Source: Thermoanaerobaculia bacterium (GTDB taxonomy: Bacteria; Acidobacteriota; Thermoanaerobaculia; Multivoradales; JAGPDF01). Taken from it: DNA of 42,138 nt. The stretch spans positions 1-42,138 of the forward strand of contig JAGPDF010000032.1 in the NCBI GenBank assembly GCA_018057705.1, given 5' to 3'. Below the pieces are notes generated by a model, which saw only the letters and a program-made list of their open reading frames with translations, was not told where the DNA came from and did no database searches. Shown here one piece after another: positions 1 to 8,704 of this stretch; positions within the stretch are counted from its first letter, which is position 1; each line of letters starts with the position of its first letter. Position numbers and translations under genes: made by a program.

Positions 1-13
1 CCCGCGACCCGAC

Positions 14-817
14 ATGCGCGCGAACCGGGCGGCTCCCCTCCTCGCTCTTCTCCTCCTCCTCGCCGCTGGAAGGAGCTCGGGCGAAACCCTTCCGGCGTCC
101 ACCTGGCCGGAAAAGCTCAGTAAAGAGGATCTGGCCTGCCTCGAGCTGCTGCGGCCCGGAGACCGATTGCTTCACCGCAGCGAGTCGTTCTCGGAGCGCG
201 AGGCGCAGATCCGAGCCGCTTGGCTCGTCTGCCAGAAGCCCGAAGTCGACGGCCGCTTCTTCGCTCGCTCGGTTCGCCTGCGGCTCTCCATCTCCGAGCC
301 CAAGGACGACGGCGAGAGACTCACCTTGCTACGGGAAGCCCAGCGCCGGCTCGAGGGTCTGCGCAGCCCCTCGCCGGAGCACTTCAGGATCCTCGGCGAG
401 TTGGGTTCGGCGGCTTGTCTACGCAAGGACCTGGATACATCGATCGCCTACTTCGAGTCCGCGCGACAGATGCGGGAGGCGGTTTACGGAGAGGTCAGCC
501 TCCAAGCCTCCGAAGGAATGATGACTTTGGCACGGGTCCACGCCAACGGCTGCGAAACCGGCAACGCCAACCCGCAGCGCGCTCGTATGTACGCGGAAGT
601 AGCGGTCACCAACTTGAGCCGGTGCGGCGACTCTTGTCGGCCTGCCTATCTGGACATGGTGCAGTCTTACGCCGGTGTGCTCGAAGAGCTCGGACTTCGC
701 GAGGGGGCCGCCGAGATCCGCACTTTATTCCTGGATGAATGGGGCGAGACCGCCGGAACCGGCGCGACTCGTGAGCGATACGACGAGCCGTTGCCGGAGG
801 TTCCCGCGCCAGAGTAG
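14..817 (+). CDS. Secreted helical-repeat protein, function unknown
   Basis: I do not recognise this 267-residue protein. It begins with a hydrophobic leucine/alanine-rich stretch (residues 8-19) ending near AAGRSSG, which looks like a Sec signal peptide without a lipobox cysteine, so export is inferred. The mature part has five or more cysteines and, around residues 125-240, amphipathic helices with tetratricopeptide-like spacing (for example DLDTSIAYFESARQMREA). The tail is acidic and proline-rich. The ATG is 14 bases from the window edge, so an upstream in-frame start cannot be excluded. It is convergent with the PIN-domain gene, with only 6 bases between the two stops. A TPR-type scaffold is the best guess; no enzymatic motif is visible. 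Confidence 0.6.
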   Translation: MRANRAAPLLALLLLLAAGRSSGETLPASTWPEKLSKEDLACLELLRPGDRLLHRSESFSEREAQIRAAWLVCQKPEVDGRFFARSVRLRLSISEPKDDGERLTLLREAQRRLEGLRSPSPEHFRILGELGSAACLRKDLDTSIAYFESARQMREAVYGEVSLQASEGMMTLARVHANGCETGNANPQRARMYAEVAVTNLSRCGDSCRPAYLDMVQSYAGVLEELGLREGAAEIRTLFLDEWGETAGTGATRERYDEPLPEVPAPE

Positions 818-823
818 GTCGAC

Positions 824-1222
824 CTATTCCGACTGCTTGAGGTACTCGGCGGGACGCAGCACGAGCAGACCGGCGAGGCGCTTGCCGTACCACGCGCCGA
901 AAGCGCGACGATCGCCCGAGAGCAGATGGGTGGCGCCGGCCGCCATCGCCGCGCGCAGAACGGGGCGGTCGCTCTCGGGAAGTTCCTTCTCCATCGTGGG
1001 GTCCAGCGGCGCGGCCGGGTCGCCGACCGGCTCGACGCCTTCGAGGAGCGCTTCCAGGCGGTCGCGAGCTGCTGCGTTGTCGAGGTTTCGCCGCGCCTCC
1101 TCGATCACATAGCCAGAGGCCAGAAGGCGAGCGCCCGGCCGCCTCCAGAGCTCCGTCAGCCCGCTCCCCGGAGCGTAGGCCGCCGCGAACAGGACGTTGG
1201 CATCGAGAAAGACCCGATCCAC
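824..1222 (-). CDS. PIN-domain protein, probable toxin ribonuclease
   Basis: This 132-residue protein has the PIN-domain layout: an N-terminal FLDANVLF strand with the first acidic residue (Asp7), a central VIEEARRNL helix with conserved Glu, and a C-terminal THLLSGDRRAF segment with the late acidic residue. PIN domains are Mg2+-dependent ribonucleases, and many act as VapC-type toxins. The start is GTG, three bases after the stop of the upstream AbrB-type gene, which implies one transcript and co-translation. The pair is therefore read as a toxin-antitoxin module, although the target RNA cannot be inferred. A solitary RNA-processing nuclease is the alternative. Confidence 0.75.
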   Translation of the reverse strand: MDRVFLDANVLFAAAYAPGSGLTELWRRPGARLLASGYVIEEARRNLDNAAARDRLEALLEGVEPVGDPAAPLDPTMEKELPESDRPVLRAAMAAGATHLLSGDRRAFGAWYGKRLAGLLVLRPAEYLKQSE

Positions 1223-1225
1223 GGG

Positions 1226-1513
1226 TCAGCGGCGTTCGTGGGCGATGGCGTCGGGGTCGAGCCCGAGCTCGCGCACCAGATTTCTGGCGCGCTCATAGTC
1301 CTGGGCATCGACGGCATTCTCCAGGAGGAGTTCCGCCCGCCGCACCGGCGAGTAGATCTCGATCGGCATCGCCGCCGCCGGCCGCAGGCGGACGCCACCC
1401 TCCGCATCCTCTTCGAGGAGGACCAGAGAGCCCTCGGCCAGTCCGAGGCGCTTGCGCATCGATGCCGGTAGTACCAGGGTCCCGCGCTTGCCGATGATTG
1501 CAGTGTCGGCCAT
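1226..1513 (-). CDS. AbrB/SpoVT-family antitoxin-like DNA-binding protein
   Basis: The 95-residue product starts with the swapped-hairpin AbrB signature: IIGKRGTLVLPASMRKRLGL followed by a strand ending in LVLLEEDAEGGVRLRP. This fold dimerises and binds palindromic DNA, and it is a common antitoxin partner for PIN toxins. The C-terminal 40 residues (IYSPVRRAELLLENAV onward) form the probable toxin-neutralising helices. A strong Shine-Dalgarno GGAGGAA lies just upstream of the ATG. The PIN gene follows after three bases. Autoregulation by binding its own promoter is typical of the family; the inverted repeat at 1636-1682 is too far upstream to assign as its operator with confidence. Confidence 0.8.
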   Translation of the reverse strand: MADTAIIGKRGTLVLPASMRKRLGLAEGSLVLLEEDAEGGVRLRPAAAMPIEIYSPVRRAELLLENAVDAQDYERARNLVRELGLDPDAIAHERR

Positions 1514-1635
1514 GCCTTCCTCCGAGAATCAGAATAGCAGACTTTCTGCTCTTCTGCCCATCTCTGAATCTCGGACCCTTCGCGCTCCGGCACTCCGTCG
1601 CTCGGGCGGTGATGGCCGGGCACTCCGGCACTCGA

Positions 1636-1682
1636 AATCCAAAGCGGGCTCCTATTTGAAGCGTGGTCGCCCACTTTGGATT
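1636..1682. repeat. Inverted repeat, 14-bp arms
   Basis: Arms AATCCAAAGCGGGC (1636-1649) and GCCCACTTTGGATT (1669-1682) are reverse complements except at one position, and they flank a 19-base loop. It lies about 120 bases upstream of the AbrB-type gene and beyond the ribosomal-block terminator. There is no T-run on either side, so it is unlikely to be an intrinsic terminator. It may be a dispersed palindromic element or a protein site. Confidence 0.6.
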
Positions 1683-1818
1683 CCGAGCACCCGAGCGCCC
1701 TTGGCGGAACGAGGAGCTGGAAGGCTGCAGGAACAGGATTGCTGCCCGTGGGCATGGACCGAGGGACAGCAACGTGCCCTCAGATGCGCATCGTGTCCCG
1801 GCATTGTGTCCCGCGGAC

Positions 1819-1849
1819 AAAAAAATAGGCCGGCGAGTGGCGCCGGCCT
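1819..1849 (-). terminator. Rho-independent terminator of the ribosomal-protein block
   Basis: Read on the minus strand, a perfect 9-bp stem (AGGCCGGCG / CGCCGGCCT, plus coordinates 1827-1835 and 1841-1849) with a 5-base loop is followed by A and then seven T residues (1819-1825). It starts 36 bases past the rplQ stop. Strong GC stem plus uninterrupted U-tract is the classic intrinsic terminator, and it closes the alpha cluster before the unrelated AbrB/PIN genes. Confidence 0.92.
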
Positions 1850-1885
1850 GGGTGCTGCAGGAGAGAAGAAAAAGGGACTGCTTGT

Positions 1886-2509
1886 TTAACCGCCACCAAC
1901 CTTCTTGGGGGCGGAGGTCTTCTTGGGGGCGTTCGGGGCCTTGGTGGTCTTCGCCTTGGGGGCGGCGGCGCCGCGGCCCGCGGCCTTCTTGTCACCGGCC
2001 GAGCGCTTGGTGCCCGGCACCTTCTCGGCCTTTTCCTTCTTCGGCTTGGCGGCCTTCTCCTCGCCGGCCTCGCCCGCTGCTTCCGCGTCGCCGCCCTTGG
2101 CCTTCTTACCCTTGGCGTCGGAAGGTGCAGGAGCTGCGGACTTCTTCTTCATCTCGAAATCGACGAACTCGAGGACAGCCATCTCAGCGCCGTCACCCTG
2201 GCGCGCGCCGAGCTTGACGATCCGGAGGTAGCCGCCCTCGCGGGTCGCGAAACGCGGGGCGATCACATCGAACAGCTTCTGGATGTGGTCGCGGTCGAGG
2301 AGCCAGCGGCCGACGATGCGGCGATCGTGCACCGAGCCGTGCTTCGCCTTGGTGATCACCTTCTCGGCGATCGGGCGGAGCTCCTTGGCCTTCGGCAGGG
2401 TCGTGACGATGCGCTCCGTCATCACCAGCGATGCGAGCTGGTTGCGGAACATCGCCACGCGATGGGAGGCCGTGCGGCCGAGCTTTCTGTGAGCCATGTT
2501 GTGACGCAT
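1886..2509 (-). CDS. rplQ: 50S ribosomal protein L17 with long Lys/Ala-rich C-terminal tail
   Basis: L17 is a large-subunit protein near the peptide-tunnel exit. Residues 1-120 match the family: HRKLGRTASHRVAMFRNQLA, TTLPKAKELRPIAEKVITKAK, and the APRFATREGGYLRIVKLG segment. The usual length is about 115-130 residues. Here an extra tail of roughly 85 residues consists almost only of K, A, E, P and G, ending APKKVGGG, and is probably disordered. The start MRHN was chosen because GGGGAA precedes it; an internal ATG at residue 5 (MAHRKLGR) is an alternative. It is the last gene of the alpha cluster, 12 bases after rpoA. Confidence 0.95.
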   Translation of the reverse strand: MRHNMAHRKLGRTASHRVAMFRNQLASLVMTERIVTTLPKAKELRPIAEKVITKAKHGSVHDRRIVGRWLLDRDHIQKLFDVIAPRFATREGGYLRIVKLGARQGDGAEMAVLEFVDFEMKKKSAAPAPSDAKGKKAKGGDAEAAGEAGEEKAAKPKKEKAEKVPGTKRSAGDKKAAGRGAAAPKAKTTKAPNAPKKTSAPKKVGGG

Positions 2510-2521
2510 TGTCGATTCCCC

Positions 2522-3529
2522 TTACGCCCCGAAGCCCGCGCTGGAAGACCCGCCGGTACCCGCGGCGCCGGCCGATCCGGACATGCCGAAAGCGAGGCCG
2601 AGACGAACCAGCAGTTCCTGCAGCTCTTCGAGCGACTTCTTGCCGAAATTCTTGATCTCGAGGATCTCGCGCTCCGACTTCGAGACCAACTCGCGAACCG
2701 TTTGGATATTGGCGTTCTTCAGGCAGTTCGCGGTGCGCACCGAAAGGTCGAACTCTTCGAGGTTCTTGGCGAGGACCGCATCCATGCCGGTCAGGTCCTG
2801 ACCCGCACCTGCGCCGTCGCCGCGCAGCGTCTCTTCGGCGGCAATGAAGATCGCCAGATGATCCTTGAGCAGCGTCGAAGCGAGCGAAACCGACTCCTCG
2901 GGCGTCACCGTGCCGTTGGTCCAGACGTCGAGCGTCAGCTTCTCGTAGTCGGTGATCCGGCCGAGGCGCGCAGCCTCGACGCGGTAGTTCACGCGCTTCA
3001 CGGGGCTGTGCACGGAGTCGAGCGGAATCCACCCGAGGCCGAGAGCCTCGTCGTAGTTCTTGTCCGCGGTCACGTAGCCGCGTCCGCGGCGGATCTGTAC
3101 CTGGAGGCGCAGACGGCCTTCCCCGTTCACCGTCGCGATGTGCACGTTCGGATCGCAGATCTCGACCGAAGGATCACCGACGAGGTCGCCCGCCTTGACG
3201 TCGCAGGGGCCCTTGATGTCGATGGTCAGGATCTTCTCTTCCTCGCTGTGCAGCTTCACCGGAATCTGCTTCAGGTTCAGGACGACGTTGGTCACGTCCT
3301 CCTGCACGCCGGGGATCGAGGAGAACTCGTGCAGCACGCCCTCGATCTGGACCGAAGTGATGGCCGCCCCCTCGATCGACGAGAGCAGGCAGCGGCGCAG
3401 GGCATTTCCGACCGTCGTGGCGAAACCGCGCTCGAACGGCTGAGCCGAGAACTTGCCGTAGGTTCCGGTCAAGGTCTCCGTCTCGATATCAACGCGCTTG
3501 GGGCGCTGGAATCCTTTCCAAAGCATCAT
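2522..3529 (-). CDS. rpoA: DNA-directed RNA polymerase subunit alpha
   Basis: The 335-residue alpha subunit nucleates polymerase assembly and contacts UP elements and activators. The N-terminal domain (about 1-232) contains the dimerisation signature ERGFATTVGNALRR and the SIEGAAITSVQIEGVLHEFS segment. A flexible linker leads to the C-terminal domain (about 255-320), with LSVRTANCLKNANI containing the DNA-contacting Arg and Asn, and NFGKKSLEELQE. A glycine/serine-rich tail of about 15 residues follows. Two adjacent ATGs (3529 and 3526) are both possible starts. It sits between rpsD and rplQ, the normal alpha-cluster position. Confidence 0.98.
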   Translation of the reverse strand: MMLWKGFQRPKRVDIETETLTGTYGKFSAQPFERGFATTVGNALRRCLLSSIEGAAITSVQIEGVLHEFSSIPGVQEDVTNVVLNLKQIPVKLHSEEEKILTIDIKGPCDVKAGDLVGDPSVEICDPNVHIATVNGEGRLRLQVQIRRGRGYVTADKNYDEALGLGWIPLDSVHSPVKRVNYRVEAARLGRITDYEKLTLDVWTNGTVTPEESVSLASTLLKDHLAIFIAAEETLRGDGAGAGQDLTGMDAVLAKNLEEFDLSVRTANCLKNANIQTVRELVSKSEREILEIKNFGKKSLEELQELLVRLGLAFGMSGSAGAAGTGGSSSAGFGA

Positions 3530-3558
3530 GTGGCTCCTTGCAATTCGATAACGCCGCG

Positions 3559-4188
3559 TTAGCGGCTGTAGAGCTCGACGATCAGCTGCTCCTGGATCGG
3601 AAGCTTGATGTCCTCACGGCTCGGAAGCGACTGCACCTTGCCGGTAAAGCTCTCGGACGACAGCGTCAGCCATTCCGGAACGCCCCTGCCGGTCGCCGAT
3701 TCCAGGCTGGCGCGGATCAGCTCGTTCTTGCGGCTGGACTCCTTGACGGAGATGGTCTGGCCGGCGCGCACCTGATAGGACGGGATCGTGGTCTTCTTGC
3801 CGTCCACCAGAATGTGGCCGTGGCGGACGAGCTGGCGAGCCTGGTTGCGCGAAGTCGCGAAGCCGAGGCTGAAGGCGACGTTGTCGAGGCGACGCTCGAG
3901 CATCACGAGGAGATTCTCGCCGGTGATCCCCTTGCGGCGATCGGCCTCGGCGAAGTAGAGCCGGAACTGGCGCTCGAGGACTCCGTAGATGCGCTTGACC
4001 TTCTGCTTCTCGCGCAGCTGGAGGCCGTATCCGACCGCACGGCGGCCGCGGCGCTGGCCGTGCTGGCCGGGTGGATAGGCGCGCTTCTCGATCGCGCACT
4101 TCTCCTTGAAGCAGCGATCCCCTTTCAGGAACAGCTTGATGCGCTCACGCCGGCAGAGCCGACAGACGGGACCGGTATACCTTGCCAT
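3559..4188 (-). CDS. rpsD: 30S ribosomal protein S4, zinc-binding form
   Basis: S4 is a primary 16S rRNA-binding protein that starts assembly of the small-subunit body, and in many bacteria it represses its own operon. The 209-residue length is typical. The N-terminus has a C-x2-C pair (GPVCRLC) and a second pair around CFKEKC, the zinc-binding C+ form. The S4 RNA-binding domain is visible as [20 protein letters not shown] followed by [20 protein letters not shown]. The C-terminus ends IVELYSR. The 139-base spacer upstream, before rpsK, is unusually long for this cluster and could hold a regulatory RNA. Confidence 0.97.
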   Translation of the reverse strand: MARYTGPVCRLCRRERIKLFLKGDRCFKEKCAIEKRAYPPGQHGQRRGRRAVGYGLQLREKQKVKRIYGVLERQFRLYFAEADRRKGITGENLLVMLERRLDNVAFSLGFATSRNQARQLVRHGHILVDGKKTTIPSYQVRAGQTISVKESSRKNELIRASLESATGRGVPEWLTLSSESFTGKVQSLPSREDIKLPIQEQLIVELYSR

Positions 4189-4327
4189 GGAAACTCTCCT
4201 GCGCTCGTCTTCTCTCCGCTGCTACGGAGACTCCTGTTCAAGGAAGACGCTCTGCGGCGAGACAGCACACCTGCCTCGCCGAGGCACTCCTGGATATTCA
4301 GCTCGCGGCCGTGAGCAGTCCGGCCGG
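4189..4327 (-). promoter_or_regulatory. Structured rpsK-rpsD spacer, candidate S4 regulatory RNA
   Basis: Most neighbours in this cluster are separated by 0-50 bases, but this spacer is 139 bases and has short stems: CTCCG/CGGAG (around 4225-4242) and TGCCT/AGGCA (4271-4285). S4 autoregulation through a leader pseudoknot is known in several phyla. I cannot show the known S4 consensus here, so this is only a candidate location. Confidence 0.3.
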
Positions 4328-4741
4328 TCAGACCCGCCGGCGCTTGCGCGCCCGGCAGCCGTTGTGAGGGATCGGAGTTACGTCGCGGATCGACTTGATG
4401 TCGATGCCGCTGGCCTGCAGGGCGCGGATCGCCGATTCGCGACCCGAGCCCGGGCCGCGCACCTGGACGTCGACCGAGCGCATGCCCATGTCCTTCGCCT
4501 GGTTGCCCGCACTCTGCGCGGCGACCTGGGCTGCGAAGGGCGTGCCCTTGCGGGAGCCCTTGAATCCGATTCGACCCGCGGAGGACCAGGTCAGGATGTT
4601 CCCTTCCGGATCCGAAATCGCCACGAGCGTGTTGTTGAACGACGCCTGAATGTGCGCCAGGCCGTGAGGCACGACGCGCTTGTCCTTCTTCTTGGCGCCC
4701 TTCTTTTCCTTGCCCGCCGGTGCTGCTGATTCTTTTGCCAT
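4328..4741 (-). CDS. rpsK: 30S ribosomal protein S11
   Basis: S11 lines the platform of the small subunit near the mRNA exit. The 137-residue protein carries the family core: [43 protein letters not shown], and the C-terminal block [18 protein letters not shown]. The N-terminus (residues 1-22) is an alanine/lysine-rich extension of a kind that varies between phyla. It is 12 bases downstream of rpsM and shares the alpha cluster with rpsM, rpsD, rpoA and rplQ. The segment before the conserved HGLAH core carries no other plausible start, so the extended start is kept. Confidence 0.97.
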   Translation of the reverse strand: MAKESAAPAGKEKKGAKKKDKRVVPHGLAHIQASFNNTLVAISDPEGNILTWSSAGRIGFKGSRKGTPFAAQVAAQSAGNQAKDMGMRSVDVQVRGPGSGRESAIRALQASGIDIKSIRDVTPIPHNGCRARKRRRV

Positions 4742-4753
4742 CTCGATCCCTCG

Positions 4754-5137
4754 TTACTTCTTGGTCAGCTTTTTCTTGGTGGAGACTGTCGCCTTGCGCG
4801 GTCCCTTGCGGGTGCGGGCGTTCGTGTTCGAGCGCTGGCCGCGGACCGGCAATCCCCGGCGATGGCGAATGCCGCGATAGCTGCCGATTTCCATGAGGCG
4901 CTTGATGTTCTGGGAGACCTCCTTGCGCAGGTCGCCCTCCACCCGGCCCTCTTCCTGGATGATCTTGCGGATCCGCTGCGCTTCCTCTTCGGAAAGATCG
5001 CGAACCTTCGTCACCGCGTCGACTTCGGCGGCCACGAGGATCTTCCGCGACCGGGCGCGGCCGATGCCGACGATGTAGGTCAAGCCGATCCAGACCTGCT
5101 TGTTCTGGGGGAGGTCCACTCCTGCAATACGCGCCAT
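4754..5137 (-). CDS. rpsM: 30S ribosomal protein S13
   Basis: S13 sits in the head of the small subunit and bridges to the large subunit and P-site tRNA. The sequence begins [20 protein letters not shown] and has the helix-two-turn-helix region [15 protein letters not shown]. The conserved C-terminal motif [20 protein letters not shown], followed by the NARTRKG signature, ends in a lysine-rich tail. Its 127 residues are normal for the family. The gene follows rpmJ after 9 bases and precedes rpsK. Confidence 0.97.
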   Translation of the reverse strand: MARIAGVDLPQNKQVWIGLTYIVGIGRARSRKILVAAEVDAVTKVRDLSEEEAQRIRKIIQEEGRVEGDLRKEVSQNIKRLMEIGSYRGIRHRRGLPVRGQRSNTNARTRKGPRKATVSTKKKLTKK

Positions 5138-5146
5138 CGTCGTCCC

Positions 5147-5260
5147 CTACCCTTGCCGCTGCTTGTGCTTTGGGTTGTCGCAGATCACCCGCACGACTCC
5201 CGCGCGGCGCACGATCTTGCACTTCGGACAGATCCGCCTGACTGAAGACCGAACTTTCAT
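5147..5260 (-). CDS. rpmJ: 50S ribosomal protein L36, zinc-binding form
   Basis: This 37-residue gene reads [20 protein letters not shown] and continues to a basic end (KHKQRQG). It has the Cys11, Cys14, Cys27, His32 zinc knuckle of the C+ form of L36. The protein binds 23S rRNA at the base of the L7/L12 stalk. Length and the MKVR start are typical. It lies between infA (35 bases away) and rpsM, exactly where spc clusters carry it. Confidence 0.95.
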   Translation of the reverse strand: MKVRSSVRRICPKCKIVRRAGVVRVICDNPKHKQRQG

Positions 5261-5295
5261 GTCGCTACCTCTCGTTGCCGTTTCTGAAGCCGGCG

Positions 5296-5514
5296 TTACT
5301 TCAACCTGTAGACAATGCGCCCGCGCGAAAGGTCGTAGGGCGAGAGCTCGACCAGCACCTTGTCGCCGGGAAGGATCCGGATGAAATGCTTCCGCATTTT
5401 CCCTGAAATATGAGCCAATACCTGGTGCTTGTTCTCCAGCTCCACCTTGAACATCGCGTTGGGGAGCGGCTCAATCACCGTTGCTTCCACTTCGATCGCG
5501 TCTTCCTTGGACAA
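5296..5514 (-). CDS. infA: Translation initiation factor IF-1
   Basis: IF-1 occupies the ribosomal A site during initiation. The 72-residue protein is a single OB-fold: [20 protein letters not shown], then the [20 protein letters not shown]-binding face, then the [14 protein letters not shown] end. The start codon is TTG, supported by an AGAGGAAG Shine-Dalgarno about 7 bases upstream and by the family-typical SKEDAIE beginning. It lies between map and rpmJ, the usual spc order. Confidence 0.96.
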   Translation of the reverse strand: MSKEDAIEVEATVIEPLPNAMFKVELENKHQVLAHISGKMRKHFIRILPGDKVLVELSPYDLSRGRIVYRLK

Positions 5515-5549
5515 ACTATCTTCCTCTTCTTTTCCCGACAGCCGGCGCT

Positions 5550-6299
5550 TCAGACCGCGCCGACGCCGAGGATCCGGGCGCCGTGCTCGGTGACCGCCAC
5601 CGAATACTCGAAATGGGCCGACAGCGAACCGTCCGCCGTGCGCGCTGTCCAGCCGTCCTTGTCCACCATCACCGCCGGGGTACCTGCGTTCACCATCGGT
5701 TCGATGGCGATCACCAGCCCCGGCTTCAGCTTGGGACCGCGACCCGGCTCCCCGAAGTTGGGAACCTGTGGATCTTCGTGCAGCGCCGTCCCGATGCCGT
5801 GCCCGACGAAGTCTCGCACCACGGAAAACCCTTCCGACTCGACGTAGACCTGAACTGCATGTCCGATGTCGGAGAGGCGCTTGTTCGGACGGACTTCCTC
5901 GACAGCCAGCTCGAGGGCCCGTTTCGTAACCGCCATCAGCCGGAGCGCCGCGGGAGGGACTGTCCCGACAGCGTAGGTTCTGGCAGCGTCCCCGTAGTAT
6001 CCCTTATAAACGACCCCACAATCAATCCCGATGATGTCGCCGTCCCGAAGGACGGTCTCGTCCGGGATCCCGTGGACGATGACCTCGTTGATCGAGGTGC
6101 AGAGCGTCGCCGGGTAGCCCTTGTAGTGCAGGAAGGCCGGCACTCCGCCGGCCTCCCGGATCAGTTTCTCCGCGTAGCGGTCGAGCTCCCGCGTCGTGAC
6201 GCCGGGCCCGACCTTCTCCGCGAGCCCGGAAAGCACGAGGTGGACGATCCGGTTGGCCTCGTCCATCAACTCCAGCTCGCCCGCGGTCTTCAGGACCAT
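5550..6299 (-). CDS. map: Type I methionine aminopeptidase
   Basis: This enzyme removes the initiator methionine from nascent proteins. The 249-residue pita-bread fold shows all expected metal ligands: Asp in [17 protein letters not shown] (two Asp), His in [19 protein letters not shown], Glu in [13 protein letters not shown], and the final Glu in [12 protein letters not shown]. It lacks the N-terminal zinc/SH3 extension of longer homologues (class Ia). The gene starts 2 bases after adk ends and precedes infA, so its expression is tied to that of ribosomal proteins, whose N-termini are among its substrates. Confidence 0.97.
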   Translation of the reverse strand: MVLKTAGELELMDEANRIVHLVLSGLAEKVGPGVTTRELDRYAEKLIREAGGVPAFLHYKGYPATLCTSINEVIVHGIPDETVLRDGDIIGIDCGVVYKGYYGDAARTYAVGTVPPAALRLMAVTKRALELAVEEVRPNKRLSDIGHAVQVYVESEGFSVVRDFVGHGIGTALHEDPQVPNFGEPGRGPKLKPGLVIAIEPMVNAGTPAVMVDKDGWTARTADGSLSAHFEYSVAVTEHGARILGVGAV

Positions 6300-6301
6300 G
6301 C

Positions 6302-6895
6302 TCAGGCCTGAACTCCCAGCTCCTGCAGGATCGCCGCGGTGACCGCCGGCATGGAACGCTCGCCGTCGATCCTTCGCAGGAGACCCCGTTGGCTGTAGTG
6401 CGCCACCAGAGGCTCGGTCTTCTCCCGGTAGACCCGAAGGCGTTCCCGAACGACCTCTTCGCGATCGTCGGCCCGCCGGCGCGCGACCGCTCGTTGGACC
6501 AGGACCGTCTCCGGCACCTCGAGCAGGACCACGGCGTCGAGTTGCACGCCGAGCGCTTCGAGAATCCGGTCGAGCGTCTCCGCCTGACCGGTCGTCCGCG
6601 GGTAGCCATCAAGAAGGAACCCACCGGCGGCGTCCGGGCGCGAGAGGCGCTCCCGGACGACTTCCGCCATCAGGCCATCGTCGACCAGGGCACCGGAGGC
6701 CATGATGCTCTCCACCTTGCCTCCCAGGGCCGAGCCCAAGGCCACCGCGTCCCGCAGCATGGCGCCGGTCGAGATCGCCGGAACGCCGAGAGATACCGCC
6801 AGGAAGTCGGCCTGCGTGCCCTTCCCGCTCCCCGGCGCACCCAGCATGACCGCGCGCAGTCCGCCCTGAAGAGAACGATCAGCCGTTTCAGCCAC
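6302..6895 (-). CDS. adk: Adenylate kinase, short-lid form
   Basis: Adenylate kinase catalyses ATP + AMP to 2 ADP. The P-loop GAPGSGKGTQ is at residues 19-28, the AMP-binding segment follows (STGAMLRDAVA), then LLDGYPRTTGQAE. The lid region (RRADDREEVVRERLRVYREK) is short and has no cysteines, so this is the short, zinc-free type, consistent with 197 residues. The start is GTG and overlaps the end of secY by 8 bases, indicating translational coupling. A later ATG would cut off the first beta-strand and is rejected. Confidence 0.96.
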   Translation of the reverse strand: MAETADRSLQGGLRAVMLGAPGSGKGTQADFLAVSLGVPAISTGAMLRDAVALGSALGGKVESIMASGALVDDGLMAEVVRERLSRPDAAGGFLLDGYPRTTGQAETLDRILEALGVQLDAVVLLEVPETVLVQRAVARRRADDREEVVRERLRVYREKTEPLVAHYSQRGLLRRIDGERSMPAVTAAILQELGVQA

Positions 6896-8270
6896 GACGT
6901 CCCTTGATCCTTCCGCGCTTCAGGAAGCCGTCATAGTTGCGCATCACCAGCTGGCTCTCGACCTGCTGCAGGAAGTCCATGGCGACACCGACCACGATCA
7001 GCAGCGACGTGCCGCCGAAGTAGAACTGGATACCCATGCCCTCGGTGATGAACTTCGGCAGGTACGGATCGATGGCTGGCCCGATGAACGGCAGGTTCTG
7101 CATCTTGATGCCGTTGAGGAGGAAGTCGGGCAGGATCGCCACCAGGGCGAGATAGGCCGCTCCCACCAGAGAAATCCGGGTCAGGATCCGATCGATGTAC
7201 TCGGCCGTCTTCTTGCCGGAGCGGATGCCAGGGATGAAACTCCCGTACTTCCGCATGTTCTCCGCCAGATCGCTCGGATTGAAGATGATCGAGATGTAGA
7301 AGTAGCTGAAGAAGATGATCCCCACCACATAGAGCAGGTAGTGAAGCGGCTGGCCCCAGGCCAGCTGATCGGCGATCTTCTGCAACCAGGGCGCCTGGAA
7401 CATCTGCGCTGCGGTCGCCGGAAGTGCCATCAGGGAGCTCGCGAAGATCACGGGAATCACGCCCGCCGTGTTCACCCGCAGGGGGAGGTAGGTGCTCTGT
7501 CCGCCGTAGACCTTCCGTCCGACCATCCGCTTGGCGTACTGGACCGGAATCCGCCTCTGCGCGCGCTCCATATAGACGATGAAAGCCACCACGAGCACCA
7601 TGAACGCGATCAGGATCAGAATGCCGATGATCGAGAGCTCGTTCGACCGGATGCCTGCCACGGTGCTGGCCACCGCGCTCGGCAGGCCTACCACGATGCC
7701 GGCGAAGATGATCAGGGAGATACCATTGCCGATGCCGCGTTCGCTGATCTGCTCACCGAGCCACATGATGAAGGCACAGCCGGTGGTCAGGGTCAGGATG
7801 GTCAGCAGACGAAACGCCCAGCCCGGACTCGGCACGAGAGCGGCTCCGCCGGGGGTGGTCGTCTTCTCGAGGAAGAGCGCGATGCCGGTCGACTGAATGA
7901 CCGAAACCAGCACCGTGCCGTAGCGCGTGTACTGGGTGATCTTCTTGCGGCCGAGCTCGCCCTCCTTCGAGAGCTTCTCGAGGTAGGGCCACACCACCGT
8001 CAACAGCTGCAAAATGATCGACGAGGTGATGTACGGCATGATCCCGAGCGCGAAAACGGCCACACGCTCGAGGCTTCCTCCGGTGAACGTGTTCACGAAC
8101 CCGAGGAAAGTGCTCTGCATGGACTCCATGAACTCGAGAAGTGCCTGCGGATCCACCCCCGGCGTCGGAACATGACAGCCGATCCGATAGACCGCGAGCA
8201 GCCCGAAGGTGAACATCAGGCGCTTGCGCAGATCGGGGATCGCGAAGATATTGCGCAGGCTCTCGATCAC
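6888..8270 (-). CDS. secY: Preprotein translocase channel subunit SecY
   Basis: SecY forms the protein-conducting channel of the inner membrane with SecE (encoded at 37212-37424) and SecG. The 460-residue protein begins with [20 protein letters not shown] and has about ten hydrophobic segments, including the plug region ([20 protein letters not shown]) and the loop motif [13 protein letters not shown]. The C-terminal cytoplasmic tail ends [13 protein letters not shown], which contacts the ribosome/SecA. The GTG start overlaps the rplO stop (GTGA), and the 3' end overlaps adk. Confidence 0.98.
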   Translation of the reverse strand: MIESLRNIFAIPDLRKRLMFTFGLLAVYRIGCHVPTPGVDPQALLEFMESMQSTFLGFVNTFTGGSLERVAVFALGIMPYITSSIILQLLTVVWPYLEKLSKEGELGRKKITQYTRYGTVLVSVIQSTGIALFLEKTTTPGGAALVPSPGWAFRLLTILTLTTGCAFIMWLGEQISERGIGNGISLIIFAGIVVGLPSAVASTVAGIRSNELSIIGILILIAFMVLVVAFIVYMERAQRRIPVQYAKRMVGRKVYGGQSTYLPLRVNTAGVIPVIFASSLMALPATAAQMFQAPWLQKIADQLAWGQPLHYLLYVVGIIFFSYFYISIIFNPSDLAENMRKYGSFIPGIRSGKKTAEYIDRILTRISLVGAAYLALVAILPDFLLNGIKMQNLPFIGPAIDPYLPKFITEGMGIQFYFGGTSLLIVVGVAMDFLQQVESQLVMRNYDGFLKRGRIKGRRG

Positions 8271-8704
8271 GAAGCGAGCTCCTCACAGCGTCCGCCGGCA
8301 GCCTCGATCTTGGTGCGCGCCGACTTGCTGAACTTGTGGGCGGTGACGGTGATCGCCACCTGCAGCTCACCGTCGCCGAGCACCTTGACCAGCTTGCCGG
8401 GATGGACGAGTCCGGCGCCGGCCATCAGCTCGGGCGTCACGGCCTTGCCGAGCGCCGCGAGCGATCCGACGTTGATCACGGCGTACTCGACCCGAAACTC
8501 GTTCGTGAAGCCGCGCTTCGGAACGCGCCGGACGAGCGGCATCTGGCCACCTTCGAAACCGGGTCGGGCGCTGTAGCCTGAACGCGACTGACCGCCCTTG
8601 TGGCCCTTGCCGGCGGTCTTGCCGAGGCCGGAACCGGGGCCGCGACCGACACGCTTGCGCGAATGCTTGCTGCCTGGGGCTGGGGGAAGCTCGTGCAGTC
8701 TCAT
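8267..8704 (-). CDS. rplO: 50S ribosomal protein L15
   Basis: L15 is a late-assembly large-subunit protein. The 145 residues open with [20 protein letters not shown] and the glycine-rich RNA-binding arm [20 protein letters not shown]. The globular part contains [14 protein letters not shown] and ends in the family motif [19 protein letters not shown]. It overlaps rpmD upstream by 4 bases (ATGA) and secY downstream by 4, so translation of rpmD-rplO-secY is probably coupled. Confidence 0.97.
   Translation of the reverse strand: MRLHELPPAPGSKHSRKRVGRGPGSGLGKTAGKGHKGGQSRSGYSARPGFEGGQMPLVRRVPKRGFTNEFRVEYAVINVGSLAALGKAVTPELMAGAGLVHPGKLVKVLGDGELQVAITVTAHKFSKSARTKIEAAGGRCEELAS

Larger units (their letters stand above)
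1514..1885. other. Intergenic region between the toxin-antitoxin pair and rplQ
   Basis: No convincing gene is seen in these 372 bases. They hold the inverted repeat at 1636-1682 and the terminator at 1819-1849. The promoter of the AbrB/PIN pair must lie here, but I see no clear -35/-10 pair. The short overlapping reading frames lack coding character and start signals. Confidence 0.6.
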
